Source of the DNA: Cohaesibacter haloalkalitolerans
Lineage (GTDB): Bacteria; Pseudomonadota; Alphaproteobacteria; Rhizobiales; Cohaesibacteraceae
Direction: 5' to 3'
Length of the DNA: 64,000 nt
NCBI RefSeq assembly: GCF_003574655.1
Contig: NZ_QNUM01000004.1
Location: 62,001 to 126,000 of the forward strand
Both the position numbers and the translations under genes were made by a program. Shown in pieces: positions 51,127-60,960 of this stretch (its first letter is position 1; each line of letters opens with the position of its first letter). The notes beneath the pieces were generated by a model. The model did no database searches, was not told where the DNA came from, and was given only the letters and a program-made list of their open reading frames with translations.

Positions 51127-51654
51127 TTACTTGCTCATCTTGTTGATACATGCAGTCCGAATGACCCCGTGGCCGTCCGTCGTGACGCATGTCGTCTTGG
51201 TTTCGCCACATTCGTCAGTCTGGCGGATGACCCCGCCAAGCCCTGTGCATTCAGCGACGGTCAGAGGAACGGCAACGACCTTCCCTTGTGTCGGAGACAT
51301 CGGGGCCCTGTTCGCCGGGCGTGGATTGGTGGGCTTAGGTGCAGATTTGGGAGCATTCTGGGTGGCAGAGGAAAAAGAGGAAATACAAACCCTGAAGACG
51401 GTGCCGTCCTTGCCAGTCCTGCGGCAGTATTTACCGGAAGAGCAGACACCGCCACTCGTATCATTTCTGACATCGCCTCCCAGTTGGGTGCATTCGCTTG
51501 GCGAAAGAGGCACCGCCTTGACGCGATGATCGCGGACGACGGTCGAACTAGTGCGATGATCCCTCACATTGGCATTGCTCTGAGCATCGGCGTTTCCACT
51601 CACAAGCAAGCTGGACGCCAAAACGGCGCCGACGATGGCGAGACTGAGTTTCAT
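51127..51654 (-). CDS. Secreted protein with internal duplication
   Basis: 175 residues: signal peptide (about 1-24, ending NADAQ), then two similar Cys modules separated by a Pro/Lys-rich linker. Module 1: VPLSPSECTQLGGDVRN ... YCRRTGKDGTVFRVCISS; module 2: VPLTVAECTGLGGVIRQ ... CVTTDGHGVIRTACINK. Each has four Cys. An AGGAGGAA SD precedes the ATG. It is the third small secreted Cys protein in a row here, but it is not clearly homologous to paralogs A and B. Function unknown. Confidence 0.7.
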   Translation of the reverse strand: MKLSLAIVGAVLASSLLVSGNADAQSNANVRDHRTSSTVVRDHRVKAVPLSPSECTQLGGDVRNDTSGGVCSSGKYCRRTGKDGTVFRVCISSFSSATQNAPKSAPKPTNPRPANRAPMSPTQGKVVAVPLTVAECTGLGGVIRQTDECGETKTTCVTTDGHGVIRTACINKMSK

Positions 51655-51882
51655 GGTTCCTCCTGTTTCTGTGTGCGAATTAGACCAGCTTCATCAAAAC
51701 TCCATCCTTCTTGACAGTCGCTATAAGTGCGACATTTTGACACAGATTGAATACATTCACAATCGCGAAACCATATCGGGGCCCCCAATAGCAGCCGCGG
51801 GCCACTCCGCAACAGACAGACCTGGCGGTCCCGCTCTCGAAGGTCGCAGTTTTCATCAAATGATTTGAAAGGAAGGGATGTC

Positions 51883-51968
51883 TGGTACGGGCGGCGGGAA
51901 TCGAACCCGCACGGCCTAAGGCCTCAGGATTTTAAGTCCTGTATGTCTACCAATTCCATCACGCCCGC
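51883..51968 (-). tRNA. tRNA-Leu (anticodon UAA)
   Basis: Read on the minus strand: acceptor GCGGGCG pairs with CGCCCGT, anticodon stem CAGGA/TCCTG with loop CTTAAAA (anticodon TAA), long class II variable arm (GGCC TTA GGCC), and T-arm with GGGTTCGATTCCC. The 3' CCA is encoded. Decodes UUA (and UUG). No integrase or attachment-site duplicate is seen next to it. Confidence 0.95.
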
Positions 51969-52218
51969 GAAGAATGGTCCGCTCATTGCTAATGCGCAAG
52001 CCGAGCAATTGCAAGCAATGGCCGCTAGACCATCCACAAGCCCCGGCAAAAGAACAGGACGGCAGCAACGGAACCGACCCGGCACCACACAAAAGGACAG
52101 GCCACACCGGACCCGCCCTTTTGTCATCAACAATATCCGAAGCCCAAGGGTCCGATGGAAAGACCACACACCAGCATGAGGCCATGAACAGGGATGAACA
52201 GTAACCACTTCCCGCCAG

Positions 52219-52713
52219 TTACTTGGCGATCGGCGCCTGAAACTGCAACCCCATGTCCCATGGGAAATAGATCCAGGTATCTTGCGACACCTCGGTAACG
52301 AAGGTATCGACCAGCGGACGGCCCTTCGGCTTGGCATAGACCGTCGCGAAATGGGCCTTTGGCAACATGGCGCGCACAACCTTGGCCGTCTTGCCCGTAT
52401 CCACCAGATCGTCGATGATCAACACGCCCTCGCCTTCGCCGCCTTCCACATCGATGACGGTCGCATCGATGGGCTTGAGCACCTGCATTTCGCCCTGGCT
52501 TTCATAGTCATGGTAAGAGGCGACGCAAACCGTGTCGATCATCCGCACGCCCAGTTCGCGCGCGATGATGGCAGCAGGCACGAGGCCGCCACGGGTGATG
52601 CAGACAATTGCCTTCCACTCGGAAACGCCTTTCAGACGCCAAGCCAGCGCACGGCAGTCCCGATGGAATTGTTCCCAATACACCGGGAATGCGTTGGATG
52701 ATGGTTCGGACAT
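52219..52713 (-). CDS. gpt: Xanthine(-guanine) phosphoribosyltransferase
   Basis: Salvages xanthine and guanine to nucleotides using PRPP. 164 residues, the usual Gpt length. The PRPP motif is [20 protein letters not shown], and the N-terminal [17 protein letters not shown] and C-terminal [10 protein letters not shown] match the XGPRT family. Peripheral membrane or cytoplasmic. 57 bases downstream of the molybdopterin-binding-domain gene on the same strand. Confidence 0.94.
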   Translation of the reverse strand: MSEPSSNAFPVYWEQFHRDCRALAWRLKGVSEWKAIVCITRGGLVPAAIIARELGVRMIDTVCVASYHDYESQGEMQVLKPIDATVIDVEGGEGEGVLIIDDLVDTGKTAKVVRAMLPKAHFATVYAKPKGRPLVDTFVTEVSQDTWIYFPWDMGLQFQAPIAK

Positions 52714-52770
52714 GGTGGTGTTCCTCTTGTTTTTCTTTTCAAACGCGTATGAACGTGGAAATGGACAGGA

Positions 52771-53529
52771 CTAGGCCTGATGTTGCTTCTGCCCTTTGAG
52801 GGACTCTAGCATGTCATGCACCGCCTTCACAGCCTTGTCCAGATCCTCGCGGGAGCGGCTGCGCATGACGATATTGGTGGCAAACAGGTCCTGACGCATA
52901 TAGGGATAGGATCCGATGACCACATTGGGGTGTTCCTTGGCGAGCTCGGCCAGTGGCCCGGCCACCAGCCCTTCCCCGACGCCGCTGTCGATCGTCTCGC
53001 TCATCACCTTGCTGTTGGTCTTGAGGGTCGGGGCAATCGCATCCATCATCGCCTGCATGACGGATGGCACCCCGGCCATAACATGCACATTCTCCAGCCG
53101 GAAGCCCGGAGCACTCGACACCTTGTTCTCGATCAGGTCGGCACCGAACGGAATGCGTGCCATCCGCTTGCGGGCCTCGTTGAATTCCATGTTGGGCGAT
53201 TTGGCGTAGTGGGCCTCGAGAATGGCCATGGCGCGCGGATCGTGATCAATGCCGACGCCGAAAGCAGCCGCCATGGCATCGGCAGTGATATCGTCATGGG
53301 TCGGTCCGATGCCGCCGCTGGTAAAGACATAGGTCCACTTGGCACGAAGGGCGTTGACCGCCTCGACAATCGCATCCTGATCATCGGCCACAACGCGGAC
53401 TTCCTTGAGGTCGATGCCCATCTGGGTGAGATAGTCGGCAATGAACCCGATATTCTTGTCCTTGGTGCGACCCGAAAGAATTTCATCGCCGATAACCAGC
53501 ACCGCTGCTGTAATCATATCCTTGGTCAT
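52771..53529 (-). CDS. Molybdopterin-binding-domain protein (CinA N-terminal-like)
   Basis: 252 residues consisting of the MoCF-biosynthesis/CinA N-domain (AAVLVIGDEILSGRTKDKNI, TSGGIGPTHDDITADAMA, GAPGFRLE-like PGFRLENVHVMAGVPSVMQAM). It lacks the C-terminal nicotinamide-nucleotide deamidase domain of full CinA. Alphaproteobacteria often carry this short form; pyrophosphatase activity has been shown for related COG1058 domains. ATG 53529 has GAGACAGGG upstream; the extension to 53709 is not conserved. Confidence 0.87.
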   Translation of the reverse strand: MTKDMITAAVLVIGDEILSGRTKDKNIGFIADYLTQMGIDLKEVRVVADDQDAIVEAVNALRAKWTYVFTSGGIGPTHDDITADAMAAAFGVGIDHDPRAMAILEAHYAKSPNMEFNEARKRMARIPFGADLIENKVSSAPGFRLENVHVMAGVPSVMQAMMDAIAPTLKTNSKVMSETIDSGVGEGLVAGPLAELAKEHPNVVIGSYPYMRQDLFATNIVMRSRSREDLDKAVKAVHDMLESLKGQKQHQA

Positions 53530-53761
53530 TACCCTGTCTCTTTCATCTTTTCGTTCAGGCCCGAGCCGAACCAGTGCCACAAAAGCAGGCACAGAAGCAC
53601 GCACGGTTGCACCGGGCCTGCGACTTGCTTTATCCCATGACGTAAAGCAGCTCAAGCGGATGCGATTTTGCTGGCCAAACGGATCACAGCAAGATAGCAA
53701 AACCGTCAAGCATGGTTATAGTGCGAAGACAAAGTGACCGAAAGCCCAAAGCTGAAGCAAC

Positions 53762-54478
53762 ATGAAATTTGAAACAGCTCTTATTCCCGGCCGCCTCATC
53801 CAGCGTTACAAGCGCTTTCTGGCCGACGTGGAACTGGAAGACGGAACCGTCATCACCGCCCATTGCGCCAACCCCGGCTCGATGCTGGGCCTCAAGGCCC
53901 CCGGCTCCCGCGTCTGGCTGTCGCGATCGGACAATCCCAAGCGAAAGCTGGCCTATAGCTGGGAGTTGCTTGAGCTCGATGAGGCGATGATCGGCATCAA
54001 CACCAGTCATCCGAACCGCATCGCCGAAGAGGCCATTCTTGGTGGACGCATCGCGGAACTTGTGGGCTATGAAACGCTGCGGCGCGAGGTGAAATACGGC
54101 AAAAACAGCCGCATCGACCTTTTGTTGCAGAATGCTGCCCGGCCCGCCAACCCCGATTACCCCGACTGTTATGTCGAGGTGAAGAACGTGCATCTGTTGC
54201 GCGAGCCGGGACTGGCGGAATTCCCTGATTCGGTCACCAAGCGCGGCGCCAAGCATCTGGACGAGCTCTCCGACATGGCAAGGGCTGGCCACCGGGCGGT
54301 CATGCTCTATCTGGTGACCAGAACCGATGCCAACCGCTTCGCCCTGGCAGCCGACATCGACCCTTCCTATGCCGAGGCCTTTGGGAAGGCACGGGCCTGT
54401 GGCGTGGAAGCAATTGTCTATATCTGCGACATTTCAAGAGAAGGAATGACGCTCGCCCGTGCCCTGCCCTTTGCCTGA
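53762..54478 (+). CDS. sfsA: SfsA family protein
   Basis: 238 residues, full-length for the family (sugar fermentation stimulation protein A). Conserved blocks: [61 protein letters not shown] and the nuclease-like [10 protein letters not shown] ... [20 protein letters not shown]. It combines an OB-like N-domain with a restriction-endonuclease-like C-domain; DNA binding has been reported in E. coli, but the biological role is not settled. Divergent from the CinA-like gene and 177 bases before map. Confidence 0.93.
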   Translation: MKFETALIPGRLIQRYKRFLADVELEDGTVITAHCANPGSMLGLKAPGSRVWLSRSDNPKRKLAYSWELLELDEAMIGINTSHPNRIAEEAILGGRIAELVGYETLRREVKYGKNSRIDLLLQNAARPANPDYPDCYVEVKNVHLLREPGLAEFPDSVTKRGAKHLDELSDMARAGHRAVMLYLVTRTDANRFALAADIDPSYAEAFGKARACGVEAIVYICDISREGMTLARALPFA

Positions 54479-54655
54479 ACCTTTTACCCAGACCAGCCCC
54501 TTGACTGATCTGGCTCAAGGCCCCCCAAGCTGCAGACCCCGAGGCGTCACCGGCCCACACAAGGGGACCGCAACGCAAAAAGTGCAATTCCGGTTTGCAC
54601 ATTGCGGCATTGGGAGATATCCATAGAGAAACAACTAATTTCGGAAAGACCTGAG

Positions 54656-55486
54656 ATGGTAAATTATATTGACGCCAAGAGTGCTCCCCTGCGCAACACC
54701 GGAGATATCCGCCTTTATGGAGAAGAAGGATTTGAAGGAATGCGCCGCGCAGGACAACTTGCTGCACGGGCACTTGATGGCGTTGCAAAACTCGTCAAGC
54801 CGGGCGTCCCGACCCAGGTCATTGATGACTTCATCCGCGATTTCGGCGAAGAAAATGGCGCCCTGCCTGCCACCCTCAATTATCGCGGCTACAGAAAACA
54901 CACCTGTACATCGATCAACCATGTGGTCTGTCATGGCATTCCCAACGAGAAGCCACTCAAGGAAGGCGACATCGTCAATGTCGACGTGACCTATGTGCTG
55001 GACGGCTGGTATGGCGACAGCTCGCGCATGTATCCGGTCGGAGAAATCAAGCGCGCGCCGGAACGTCTGATCGAGGTCACCTATGAATCCCTGATGATCG
55101 GCATTGCGCAGGCAAAGCCAGGCAACACCACGGGCGACATCGGCGCCGCCATTCAGGAATATGCCGAGGGCGAACGCTGTGGCGTCGTGCGCGACTTCTG
55201 CGGCCATGGCGTCGGCCAGCTGTTTCACGATGCCCCCAACATCCTGCATTACGGCAGCTGGGGAGAAGGCATTGAACTGAAGCCAGGCATGATCTTCACC
55301 ATTGAGCCGATGATCAATCTGGGCAAACCTCACGTCAAGGTGCTCAAGGATGGTTGGACAGCCGTTACGAGGGACAAGAGCCTGTCTGCCCAGTTCGAAC
55401 ATTCCATCGGCATCACCGAGACGGGGTGTGAGATTTTCACGCTGTCACCGGCAGGGTTGGACAAGCCACCCTATAACGTGGACTAA
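54656..55486 (+). CDS. map: Methionine aminopeptidase, type I
   Basis: Removes the initiator methionine from new proteins. 276 residues. The five metal ligands are visible: two Asp in [15 protein letters not shown], His in [13 protein letters not shown], Glu in [10 protein letters not shown] and Glu in [10 protein letters not shown]; the conserved substrate His lies in [21 protein letters not shown] 54656 with GGAAAG upstream matches the family start better than the TTG at 54602. 17 bases before radC, so both are likely one unit. Confidence 0.96.
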   Translation: MVNYIDAKSAPLRNTGDIRLYGEEGFEGMRRAGQLAARALDGVAKLVKPGVPTQVIDDFIRDFGEENGALPATLNYRGYRKHTCTSINHVVCHGIPNEKPLKEGDIVNVDVTYVLDGWYGDSSRMYPVGEIKRAPERLIEVTYESLMIGIAQAKPGNTTGDIGAAIQEYAEGERCGVVRDFCGHGVGQLFHDAPNILHYGSWGEGIELKPGMIFTIEPMINLGKPHVKVLKDGWTAVTRDKSLSAQFEHSIGITETGCEIFTLSPAGLDKPPYNVD

Positions 55487-55503
55487 CAGGAGACGTCCGG
55501 GTT

Positions 55504-56202
55504 ATGGGCGAGCTGAAGGAAGCATCAGGCCAGCCCCATTATGTGGGCCACCGGGAACGGTTGCGGCAGAAATTCCGTGATTCGGGCGCCGAGGCCCTGC
55601 ATGATTATGAATTGCTGGAACTGATCCTCTTTCGCGCCATCCCGCGCAGGGATACCAAGCCACTGGCCAAGGACCTGCTCGCCCGATTCGGCTCCTTCGC
55701 CGAGGTTGTTGCCGCACCGGAGCATCTGTTGATGGAATTTGCCGGTGTCAAGCAATCCGTCGTCACCGAGCTCAAGCTGGTCCATGCGGCGGCAACCAAA
55801 TTCGCCGAGGACCGGGTCAAGGAACGGCCGGTGCTGTCCTCGTGGAATTCCGTCATCGACTATTGCCGCACATCGATGGCCTTCAATGACATCGAACAGT
55901 TCCGCATTCTGTTTCTGGACAAGAAGAACGCCCTCATCACCGACGAGGTGCAGCAGACCGGCACCGTTGATCACACGCCGGTCTATACAAGGGAAGTCGT
56001 CAAACGCGCGCTGGAGCTTTCGGCAACGGCCATCATCATGGTGCACAATCACCCGAGTGGCGACCCGACACCCTCACGGGCCGACATCGACATGACCCAG
56101 CAGGTGTCGGAAGCCTGCGAACGGCTGGGCATCACGCTGCACGACCATATCATCGTCGCCCGCAATGGTCACACCAGTTTCAAGGGGCTTGGCCTCGTCT
56201 GA
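55504..56202 (+). CDS. radC: RadC family JAMM/MPN protein
   Basis: 232 residues: N-terminal helix-hairpin-helix region ([31 protein letters not shown]) and C-terminal MPN domain with the metalloprotease-like JAMM motif [20 protein letters not shown]. The historical DNA-repair role is disputed; the molecular activity is unknown. Follows map at close spacing, an arrangement I associate with Hyphomicrobiales. Convergent with the MerR-type gene. Confidence 0.93.
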   Translation: MGELKEASGQPHYVGHRERLRQKFRDSGAEALHDYELLELILFRAIPRRDTKPLAKDLLARFGSFAEVVAAPEHLLMEFAGVKQSVVTELKLVHAAATKFAEDRVKERPVLSSWNSVIDYCRTSMAFNDIEQFRILFLDKKNALITDEVQQTGTVDHTPVYTREVVKRALELSATAIIMVHNHPSGDPTPSRADIDMTQQVSEACERLGITLHDHIIVARNGHTSFKGLGLV

Positions 56203-56264
56203 GCCTGCCAGCTCGCCCTTGAGCCGAAGCAAGGCCCGACAGTGCCCTGCCAGATCCTGCCAGC

Positions 56265-56669
56265 CTAGCGGCAACAGCCTTTGTGTGGCTCCACAAGATC
56301 ATTCAGTATGGCGCAATCGGCATCGTCGTCGCCCCGACAGGCGGCCACCAGCGGCGCCAGATCCTCCCGCAAGGCCTGTAACTCGGCAATCTTCTGATCG
56401 ATTTCCATGAGATGCGCTTCGGCAATCTTCTTGACGTCCGCACTCGCCCGGTGCTTGTCCTCCTGCAGGGAGAGAAGATTCCGGCAGCCGTCGATATTGA
56501 AGCCCAGCTTGCGGGCTCGTCCGACAAGCCGCAGGCGCACGAGCTCCTCGGAGCCATAGTCCCGATAGCCGTTGGCCTTGCGCTGGGGAACAACCAGACC
56601 GATGTCCTCGTAATAGCGGAGCGTCTTGACCGGCAGGTTCGTCTTCTCTGCTGCTTGACTGATATTCAA
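56265..56669 (-). CDS. cueR: MerR-family copper-responsive regulator (CueR/HmrR-like)
   Basis: 134 residues. MerR winged helix (about 1-70; MNISQAAEKTNLPVKTLRYY, RKANGYRDYGSEELVRLRL), dimerisation helix (about 80-110) and a C-terminal metal loop ADCAILNDLVEPHKGCC that keeps the two Cys used for Cu(I) or other monovalent metal binding in CueR. It normally activates a copper P-type ATPase or oxidase gene, but none is adjacent. An SD-like GGAGAAG lies 8 bases before the ATG. The copper assignment rests on the Cys loop only. Confidence 0.85.
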   Translation of the reverse strand: MNISQAAEKTNLPVKTLRYYEDIGLVVPQRKANGYRDYGSEELVRLRLVGRARKLGFNIDGCRNLLSLQEDKHRASADVKKIAEAHLMEIDQKIAELQALREDLAPLVAACRGDDDADCAILNDLVEPHKGCCR

Positions 56670-57149
56670 ATCGCTTCTCCTGTCATTGCGGGCCTAAATC
56701 TGAGGCACTGCCGCCAAACTGTCAAATCTAACGAGGATCTCGCGCATATGCGCAAACATATAAATAATATCATCATTGATAAAGAAAAGATCATGCATAT
56801 TTTTCAATCAAAAATACAATGGGTCGACAAGTTTCACAGCAAAACTGCACACTTTCGAACCACACCAATAAGATTATCCCACAAAGATCGATTATTACGC
56901 AATCAAACCCTCAGAGACCAACAGAATTTCAGCCTACAATTCCATCAAAACTGTCGTTTTTGATCAAAATTTCATCAATTCGTCGAGCTAGACGCAATAA
57001 TGACCAATTTTTAGAAGGAAGCAATTGTATCCAATTCGACTTCTTGCTAGAAATTTAGCGAGATCAAATCTCGGACAAAACAAACAACAACATCTTCCTA
57101 CCTAATAAGCGGTAACAAAGCCGCAGGGAATTTAGGAACAGCGAGTCAA
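56670..57149. other. Intergenic region upstream of the liv operon
   Basis: 480 bases, AT-rich from about 56755, between the divergent MerR gene and livH. A 12-base perfect palindrome GCGCATATGCGC lies at 56742-56753. I see no small gene or classical MerR promoter with 19-base spacer. The livH promoter should lie within the right half. Confidence 0.5.
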
Positions 57150-58064
57150 ATGGAATATTTTATTCAGCAGCTGATTAATGGCGTCACGTTGGGGTCGATC
57201 TACGGCCTGATCGCCATCGGCTATACCATGGTATATGGCATCATAGGCATGATCAACTTTGCCCATGGTGACATCTTCATGGTGGGTGCATTCATTGCAT
57301 TGATTACACTGTTGGCGGTTGTGGCAATGGGAATTACCTTCCTTCCACTCGTCCTGCTTATCGTTCTCATTGTATCCATGCTCATGACCTCGGTCTGGGG
57401 CTGGAGCGTCGAGCGCATCGCCTATCGTCCCTTGCGCGGATCGTTCCGTCTTGCGCCGTTGATCACGGCGATTGGCATGTCGATCGTGCTGCAGAACTTC
57501 GTTCAAGTCGTTCAGGGCGCACGCGTCAAGCCGCTGCCACCACAGATTACCGGCGGCATCACCATCATGGAAAAAGACGGCTTCCTGGTTCAGCTGTCCT
57601 ACATGCAGATCCTGATCATCGTGACCACCGTGCTGCTTATGGCTGGCTTCACGATGCTGATCAACAAGACCTCGCTTGGCCGTGCCCAGCGCGCATGTGA
57701 ACAGGATCAGAAAATGGCGTCTCTGCTGGGCGTCAACGTCGACCGCACCATTTCTCTGACCTTCGTCATGGGCGCCGCCCTTGCATCGGTGGCTGGCGTA
57801 ATGTTCCTGCTCTACTACGGCGTGATCGACTTCTACATCGGCTTCCTCGCCGGCGTCAAAGCCTTCACCGCAGCCGTTCTGGGCGGCATCGGCTCACTGC
57901 CGGGTGCCATGCTCGGTGGCTTGCTGATCGGCCTGATCGAAACCTTCTGGTCTGGGTACTTCTCAGTAGAATACAAAGACGTTGCAGCCTTCTCGATCCT
58001 TGCAATCGTGCTGATCTTCATGCCTTCCGGCCTGTTGGGCAAGCCAGAAGTGGAGAAGGTTTGA
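57150..58064 (+). CDS. livH: Branched-chain amino acid ABC transporter permease LivH
   Basis: 304-residue inner-membrane permease with about eight transmembrane segments. Signature stretches: FIQQLINGVTLGSIYGLIAI, YTMVYGIIGMINFAHGDIFM, QKMASLLGVNVDRTISLTFV (ATPase-contact loop) and VKAFTAAVLGGIGSLPGAML. Imports branched-chain or related amino acids with LivM, LivG, LivF and LivJ. ATG with AGGAAC upstream. Followed by livM after one base. Confidence 0.95.
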   Translation: MEYFIQQLINGVTLGSIYGLIAIGYTMVYGIIGMINFAHGDIFMVGAFIALITLLAVVAMGITFLPLVLLIVLIVSMLMTSVWGWSVERIAYRPLRGSFRLAPLITAIGMSIVLQNFVQVVQGARVKPLPPQITGGITIMEKDGFLVQLSYMQILIIVTTVLLMAGFTMLINKTSLGRAQRACEQDQKMASLLGVNVDRTISLTFVMGAALASVAGVMFLLYYGVIDFYIGFLAGVKAFTAAVLGGIGSLPGAMLGGLLIGLIETFWSGYFSVEYKDVAAFSILAIVLIFMPSGLLGKPEVEKV

Positions 58065-58065
58065 T

Positions 58066-59358
58066 ATGGCGGACTTCTTGAATACGCGCGTCGGAGCTGC
58101 CCTGAAAGATGCAGTCCTCGCCGCAGTGGTCACCCTGCTGCTGACCTCCATCATGGTCGGCATCAAAACGAAAACCGAACAGGGTGGTCTTGGGATTGAA
58201 GGCAACTGGAGCCTTGTCGCCTGGATGGTGCTCGCCGTTCTGGTAGGCCGCTTTGCCATGAGCCTGCTGGTCTGGCGTGGCCGCAATCCGGTCGCCAATG
58301 CCATGCAGTCAATCCTGCCCAAGCAGGAAACCGTCGGCAAGATCGGCAAATTCGTCGGTCCGGCTCTGCTGGTCTTCGCCCTGACCCTGCCTTTCTACGG
58401 CAACCGCTACGTCATCGACATGGGCATTCTGGTCCTCACCTACATCATGCTCGGCTGGGGCCTCAACATCGTGGTTGGCCTTGCCGGTCTGCTCGACCTT
58501 GGCTATGTGGCCTTCTATGCGGTGGGTGCCTACTCCTATGCCCTGTTTGCACAGTATTTCGATCTGTCCTTCTGGGTCTGTCTGCCGCTGGCCGGCATCC
58601 TGGCGTCCTTCTGGGGCATGATCCTGGGCTTCCCGGTGCTGCGTCTGAGGGGCGACTATCTCGCCATCGTGACGCTGGCCTTCGGTGAGATCATCCGCGT
58701 CGTCCTGCTCAACTGGTATGAATTCACCGGTGGCCCAGACGGCATCTCGCGCATTCCGCGCCCGTCCTTCTTCGGCCTCGAATTCGAGCGCAAGGGTGGT
58801 TTTGCGGATTTCTTCGGGATCCCGTATGACTCCATGCATCGGGTCATCTTCCTGTTCTATCTCATTCTCGCTCTTGCCCTGCTGACCAACTTCGTGACCA
58901 TGCGCATGCGCAAGTTGCCGATCGGTCGCGCCTGGGAAGCACTGCGCGAGGACGAGATTGCCTGTCGCTCGCTCGGCATCAACACCACCAACACCAAGCT
59001 CACCGCTTTTGCACTGGGCGCGATGTTCGGCGGCTTTGCCGGTGCCTTCTTCGCTACCCGTCAGGGCTTCATCTCGCCCGAGAGCTTCACCTTCATGGAA
59101 TCGGCCATCATTCTGGCCATCGTGGTTCTTGGCGGCCTTGGCAGTCAGTTGGGCGTGGTGGTTGCCTCCATCGTCATGATTGGCGGCTTCGAAGTCTTCC
59201 GCGATCTGCAGGACCTGCGCATGCTGGTCTTCGGCCTCCTGATGGTGGTCATCATGATCTGGAAGCCACGTGGCATCATTTCAAGTCGGGCACCGTCGGT
59301 CTTCCTCAAGGAAAAGAAAGCCGTCTCTGGTGATTTCGTAGCGGAGGGAGAAGGATGA
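58066..59358 (+). CDS. livM: Branched-chain amino acid ABC transporter permease LivM
   Basis: 430 residues, second permease. It is longer than many LivM proteins because of an N-terminal region (about 1-110) with two extra hydrophobic segments before the conserved core YVIDMGILVLTYIMLGWGLN, VVGLAGLLDLGYVAFYAVGA. The contact loop WEALREDEIACRSLGINTTN and the VLGGLGSQLGVVVASIV end are typical. The C-terminal 20 residues are charged and cytoplasmic. Overlaps livG by four bases. Confidence 0.95.
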   Translation: MADFLNTRVGAALKDAVLAAVVTLLLTSIMVGIKTKTEQGGLGIEGNWSLVAWMVLAVLVGRFAMSLLVWRGRNPVANAMQSILPKQETVGKIGKFVGPALLVFALTLPFYGNRYVIDMGILVLTYIMLGWGLNIVVGLAGLLDLGYVAFYAVGAYSYALFAQYFDLSFWVCLPLAGILASFWGMILGFPVLRLRGDYLAIVTLAFGEIIRVVLLNWYEFTGGPDGISRIPRPSFFGLEFERKGGFADFFGIPYDSMHRVIFLFYLILALALLTNFVTMRMRKLPIGRAWEALREDEIACRSLGINTTNTKLTAFALGAMFGGFAGAFFATRQGFISPESFTFMESAIILAIVVLGGLGSQLGVVVASIVMIGGFEVFRDLQDLRMLVFGLLMVVIMIWKPRGIISSRAPSVFLKEKKAVSGDFVAEGEG

Positions 59359-60224
59359 GCAGCTGGAAAGAAAATCCAATCCTGACCGTTGAGCATCTTA
59401 CCATGCGATTCGGCGGTCTGGTGGCTGTCGATGACCTCTCCTTCGAGGTAGGTCGCAGCGATATCACAGCCCTGATCGGCCCGAACGGCGCTGGCAAGAC
59501 AACCGTCTTCAACTGCGTCACCGGCTTCTACAAGCCGACAGAGGGGCGCATCACCATGAACCGGTCGAACGGTCAGAGCTACCTGCTGGAGCGTATTCCG
59601 GATTTCCAGATTGCGCACCATGCCAAGGTTGCCCGTACCTTCCAGAACATCCGCTTGTTCGGCGGCATGACGGTGCTTGAAAACCTGATGATAGCTCAGC
59701 ACAACAAGCTGATGAAGGACTCGCTCTTCTCCATCGGCGGCATCTTCGGCATCAGCAGCTTCCGCAAGTCGGAGAAGGCTTCTGTCAAGAAGGCAACCGA
59801 ATGGCTCGAGCGCATTGATCTCATCGATCGTGCCGACGACCCGGCAGCCGACCTGCCCTATGGCGACCAGCGTCGTCTCGAGATTGCCCGCGCCATGTGC
59901 ACCAATCCCGAACTGCTGTGCCTTGACGAGCCGGCAGCCGGCCTCAACCCGCGTGAAACGCAGGACCTCAACGGTCTTCTGCGCTCCATCCGGGAACTGG
60001 ACAAGACCGCCGTCCTGCTCATCGAGCATGACATGTCCATGGTCATGGAAATCTCGGATCACGTCGTCGTTCTCGACTATGGCGTCAAGATTTCCGATGG
60101 CGATGCCGCGTTCGTCCAGAATGACCCGCACGTGATTGCCGCTTATCTCGGCGTCGATGACGACGAGGTCGACGAAGCTGAAGCAGAGGCGAAGGTTGCA
60201 AATGCAGAGGGAGTCAAATCATGA
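59355..60224 (+). CDS. livG: Branched-chain amino acid ABC transporter ATPase LivG
   Basis: 289 residues. Walker A GPNGAGKTTVFNCVTG (about 43), signature DLPYGDQRRLEIARAM (the LivG form lacking classic LSGGQ), Walker B LLCLDEPAAGLNPRE and switch His in LLIEHDMSMVMEISDH. A C-terminal acidic extension (DDDEVDEAEAEAKVAN) is longer than in most LivG. Overlaps livM and livF by four bases each, so translation is coupled. Confidence 0.96.
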   Translation: MSSWKENPILTVEHLTMRFGGLVAVDDLSFEVGRSDITALIGPNGAGKTTVFNCVTGFYKPTEGRITMNRSNGQSYLLERIPDFQIAHHAKVARTFQNIRLFGGMTVLENLMIAQHNKLMKDSLFSIGGIFGISSFRKSEKASVKKATEWLERIDLIDRADDPAADLPYGDQRRLEIARAMCTNPELLCLDEPAAGLNPRETQDLNGLLRSIRELDKTAVLLIEHDMSMVMEISDHVVVLDYGVKISDGDAAFVQNDPHVIAAYLGVDDDEVDEAEAEAKVANAEGVKS

Positions 60225-60946
60225 GTGATGTCCTCCTGAGCCTCAGGGGCGTTAAAACCTACTATGGCAAGATCGTCGCCCTGCGCGGCATCGATCTTGA
60301 TGTCCATCGCGGTGAAATCGTGACCGTGATCGGCGCCAACGGGGCTGGTAAATCGACCACGATGATGACCATCTGCGGCGTTACCCGTGCCCGTGAGGGC
60401 GAGATCATTTACAATGGTGAAAATATCACTGCCCTGCCGACCCATGAGATTGTTCGCAAGTCGATTGCCCAGTCTCCCGAGGGGCGGCGTATTTTCGGTC
60501 GCATGACGGTGCTTGAAAACCTTCAGATGGGTGCTGCGGTCATCAACTATGCCCATTTCGATGAAGATCTACGCATGGTGTTCGACCTCTTCCCGATTCT
60601 GGAAAAGCGCCAGAGTCAGCGCGGAGGCACCCTTTCCGGTGGCGAACAGCAGATGCTGGCCATCGGACGCGCCCTGATGGCACGCCCCAAGCTGCTGATG
60701 CTGGACGAGCCTTCGCTGGGTCTTGCTCCTCTTGTGGTCAAGCAGATCTTCGAGGTCGTCAAGGAACTGAACGAGAAACAGGGCCTGACCGTTTTCCTTG
60801 TTGAGCAGAACGCCTATCACGCTCTGCGTCTGGCCCATCGCGGCTACGTCATGATCAACGGTCAGATCACCATGTCGGGTGGTGGCCAGGAGCTTCTGTC
60901 CAATCCGGAAGTTCAGGCTGCCTATCTCGAAGGTGGACGGCATTAA
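60221..60946 (+). CDS. livF: Branched-chain amino acid ABC transporter ATPase LivF
   Basis: 241 residues. Walker A GANGAGKSTTMMTICG (about 38), signature LSGGEQQMLAIGRALM, Walker B LLMLDEPSLGLAPLV and QNA switch motif in FLVEQNAYHALRLAHRG, all typical of LivF. Pairs with LivG as heterodimer. Ends 14 bases before the small membrane-protein gene. Confidence 0.96.
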   Translation: MSDVLLSLRGVKTYYGKIVALRGIDLDVHRGEIVTVIGANGAGKSTTMMTICGVTRAREGEIIYNGENITALPTHEIVRKSIAQSPEGRRIFGRMTVLENLQMGAAVINYAHFDEDLRMVFDLFPILEKRQSQRGGTLSGGEQQMLAIGRALMARPKLLMLDEPSLGLAPLVVKQIFEVVKELNEKQGLTVFLVEQNAYHALRLAHRGYVMINGQITMSGGGQELLSNPEVQAAYLEGGRH

Positions 60947-60960
60947 GAAGGAAAAGAACA

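Noticed and set aside
51883-51968. tRNA-Leu as a genomic-island insertion site
   Set aside because: No integrase, no repeat of the tRNA 3' end within the following sequence, and flanking genes look core (gpt) or locally duplicated.
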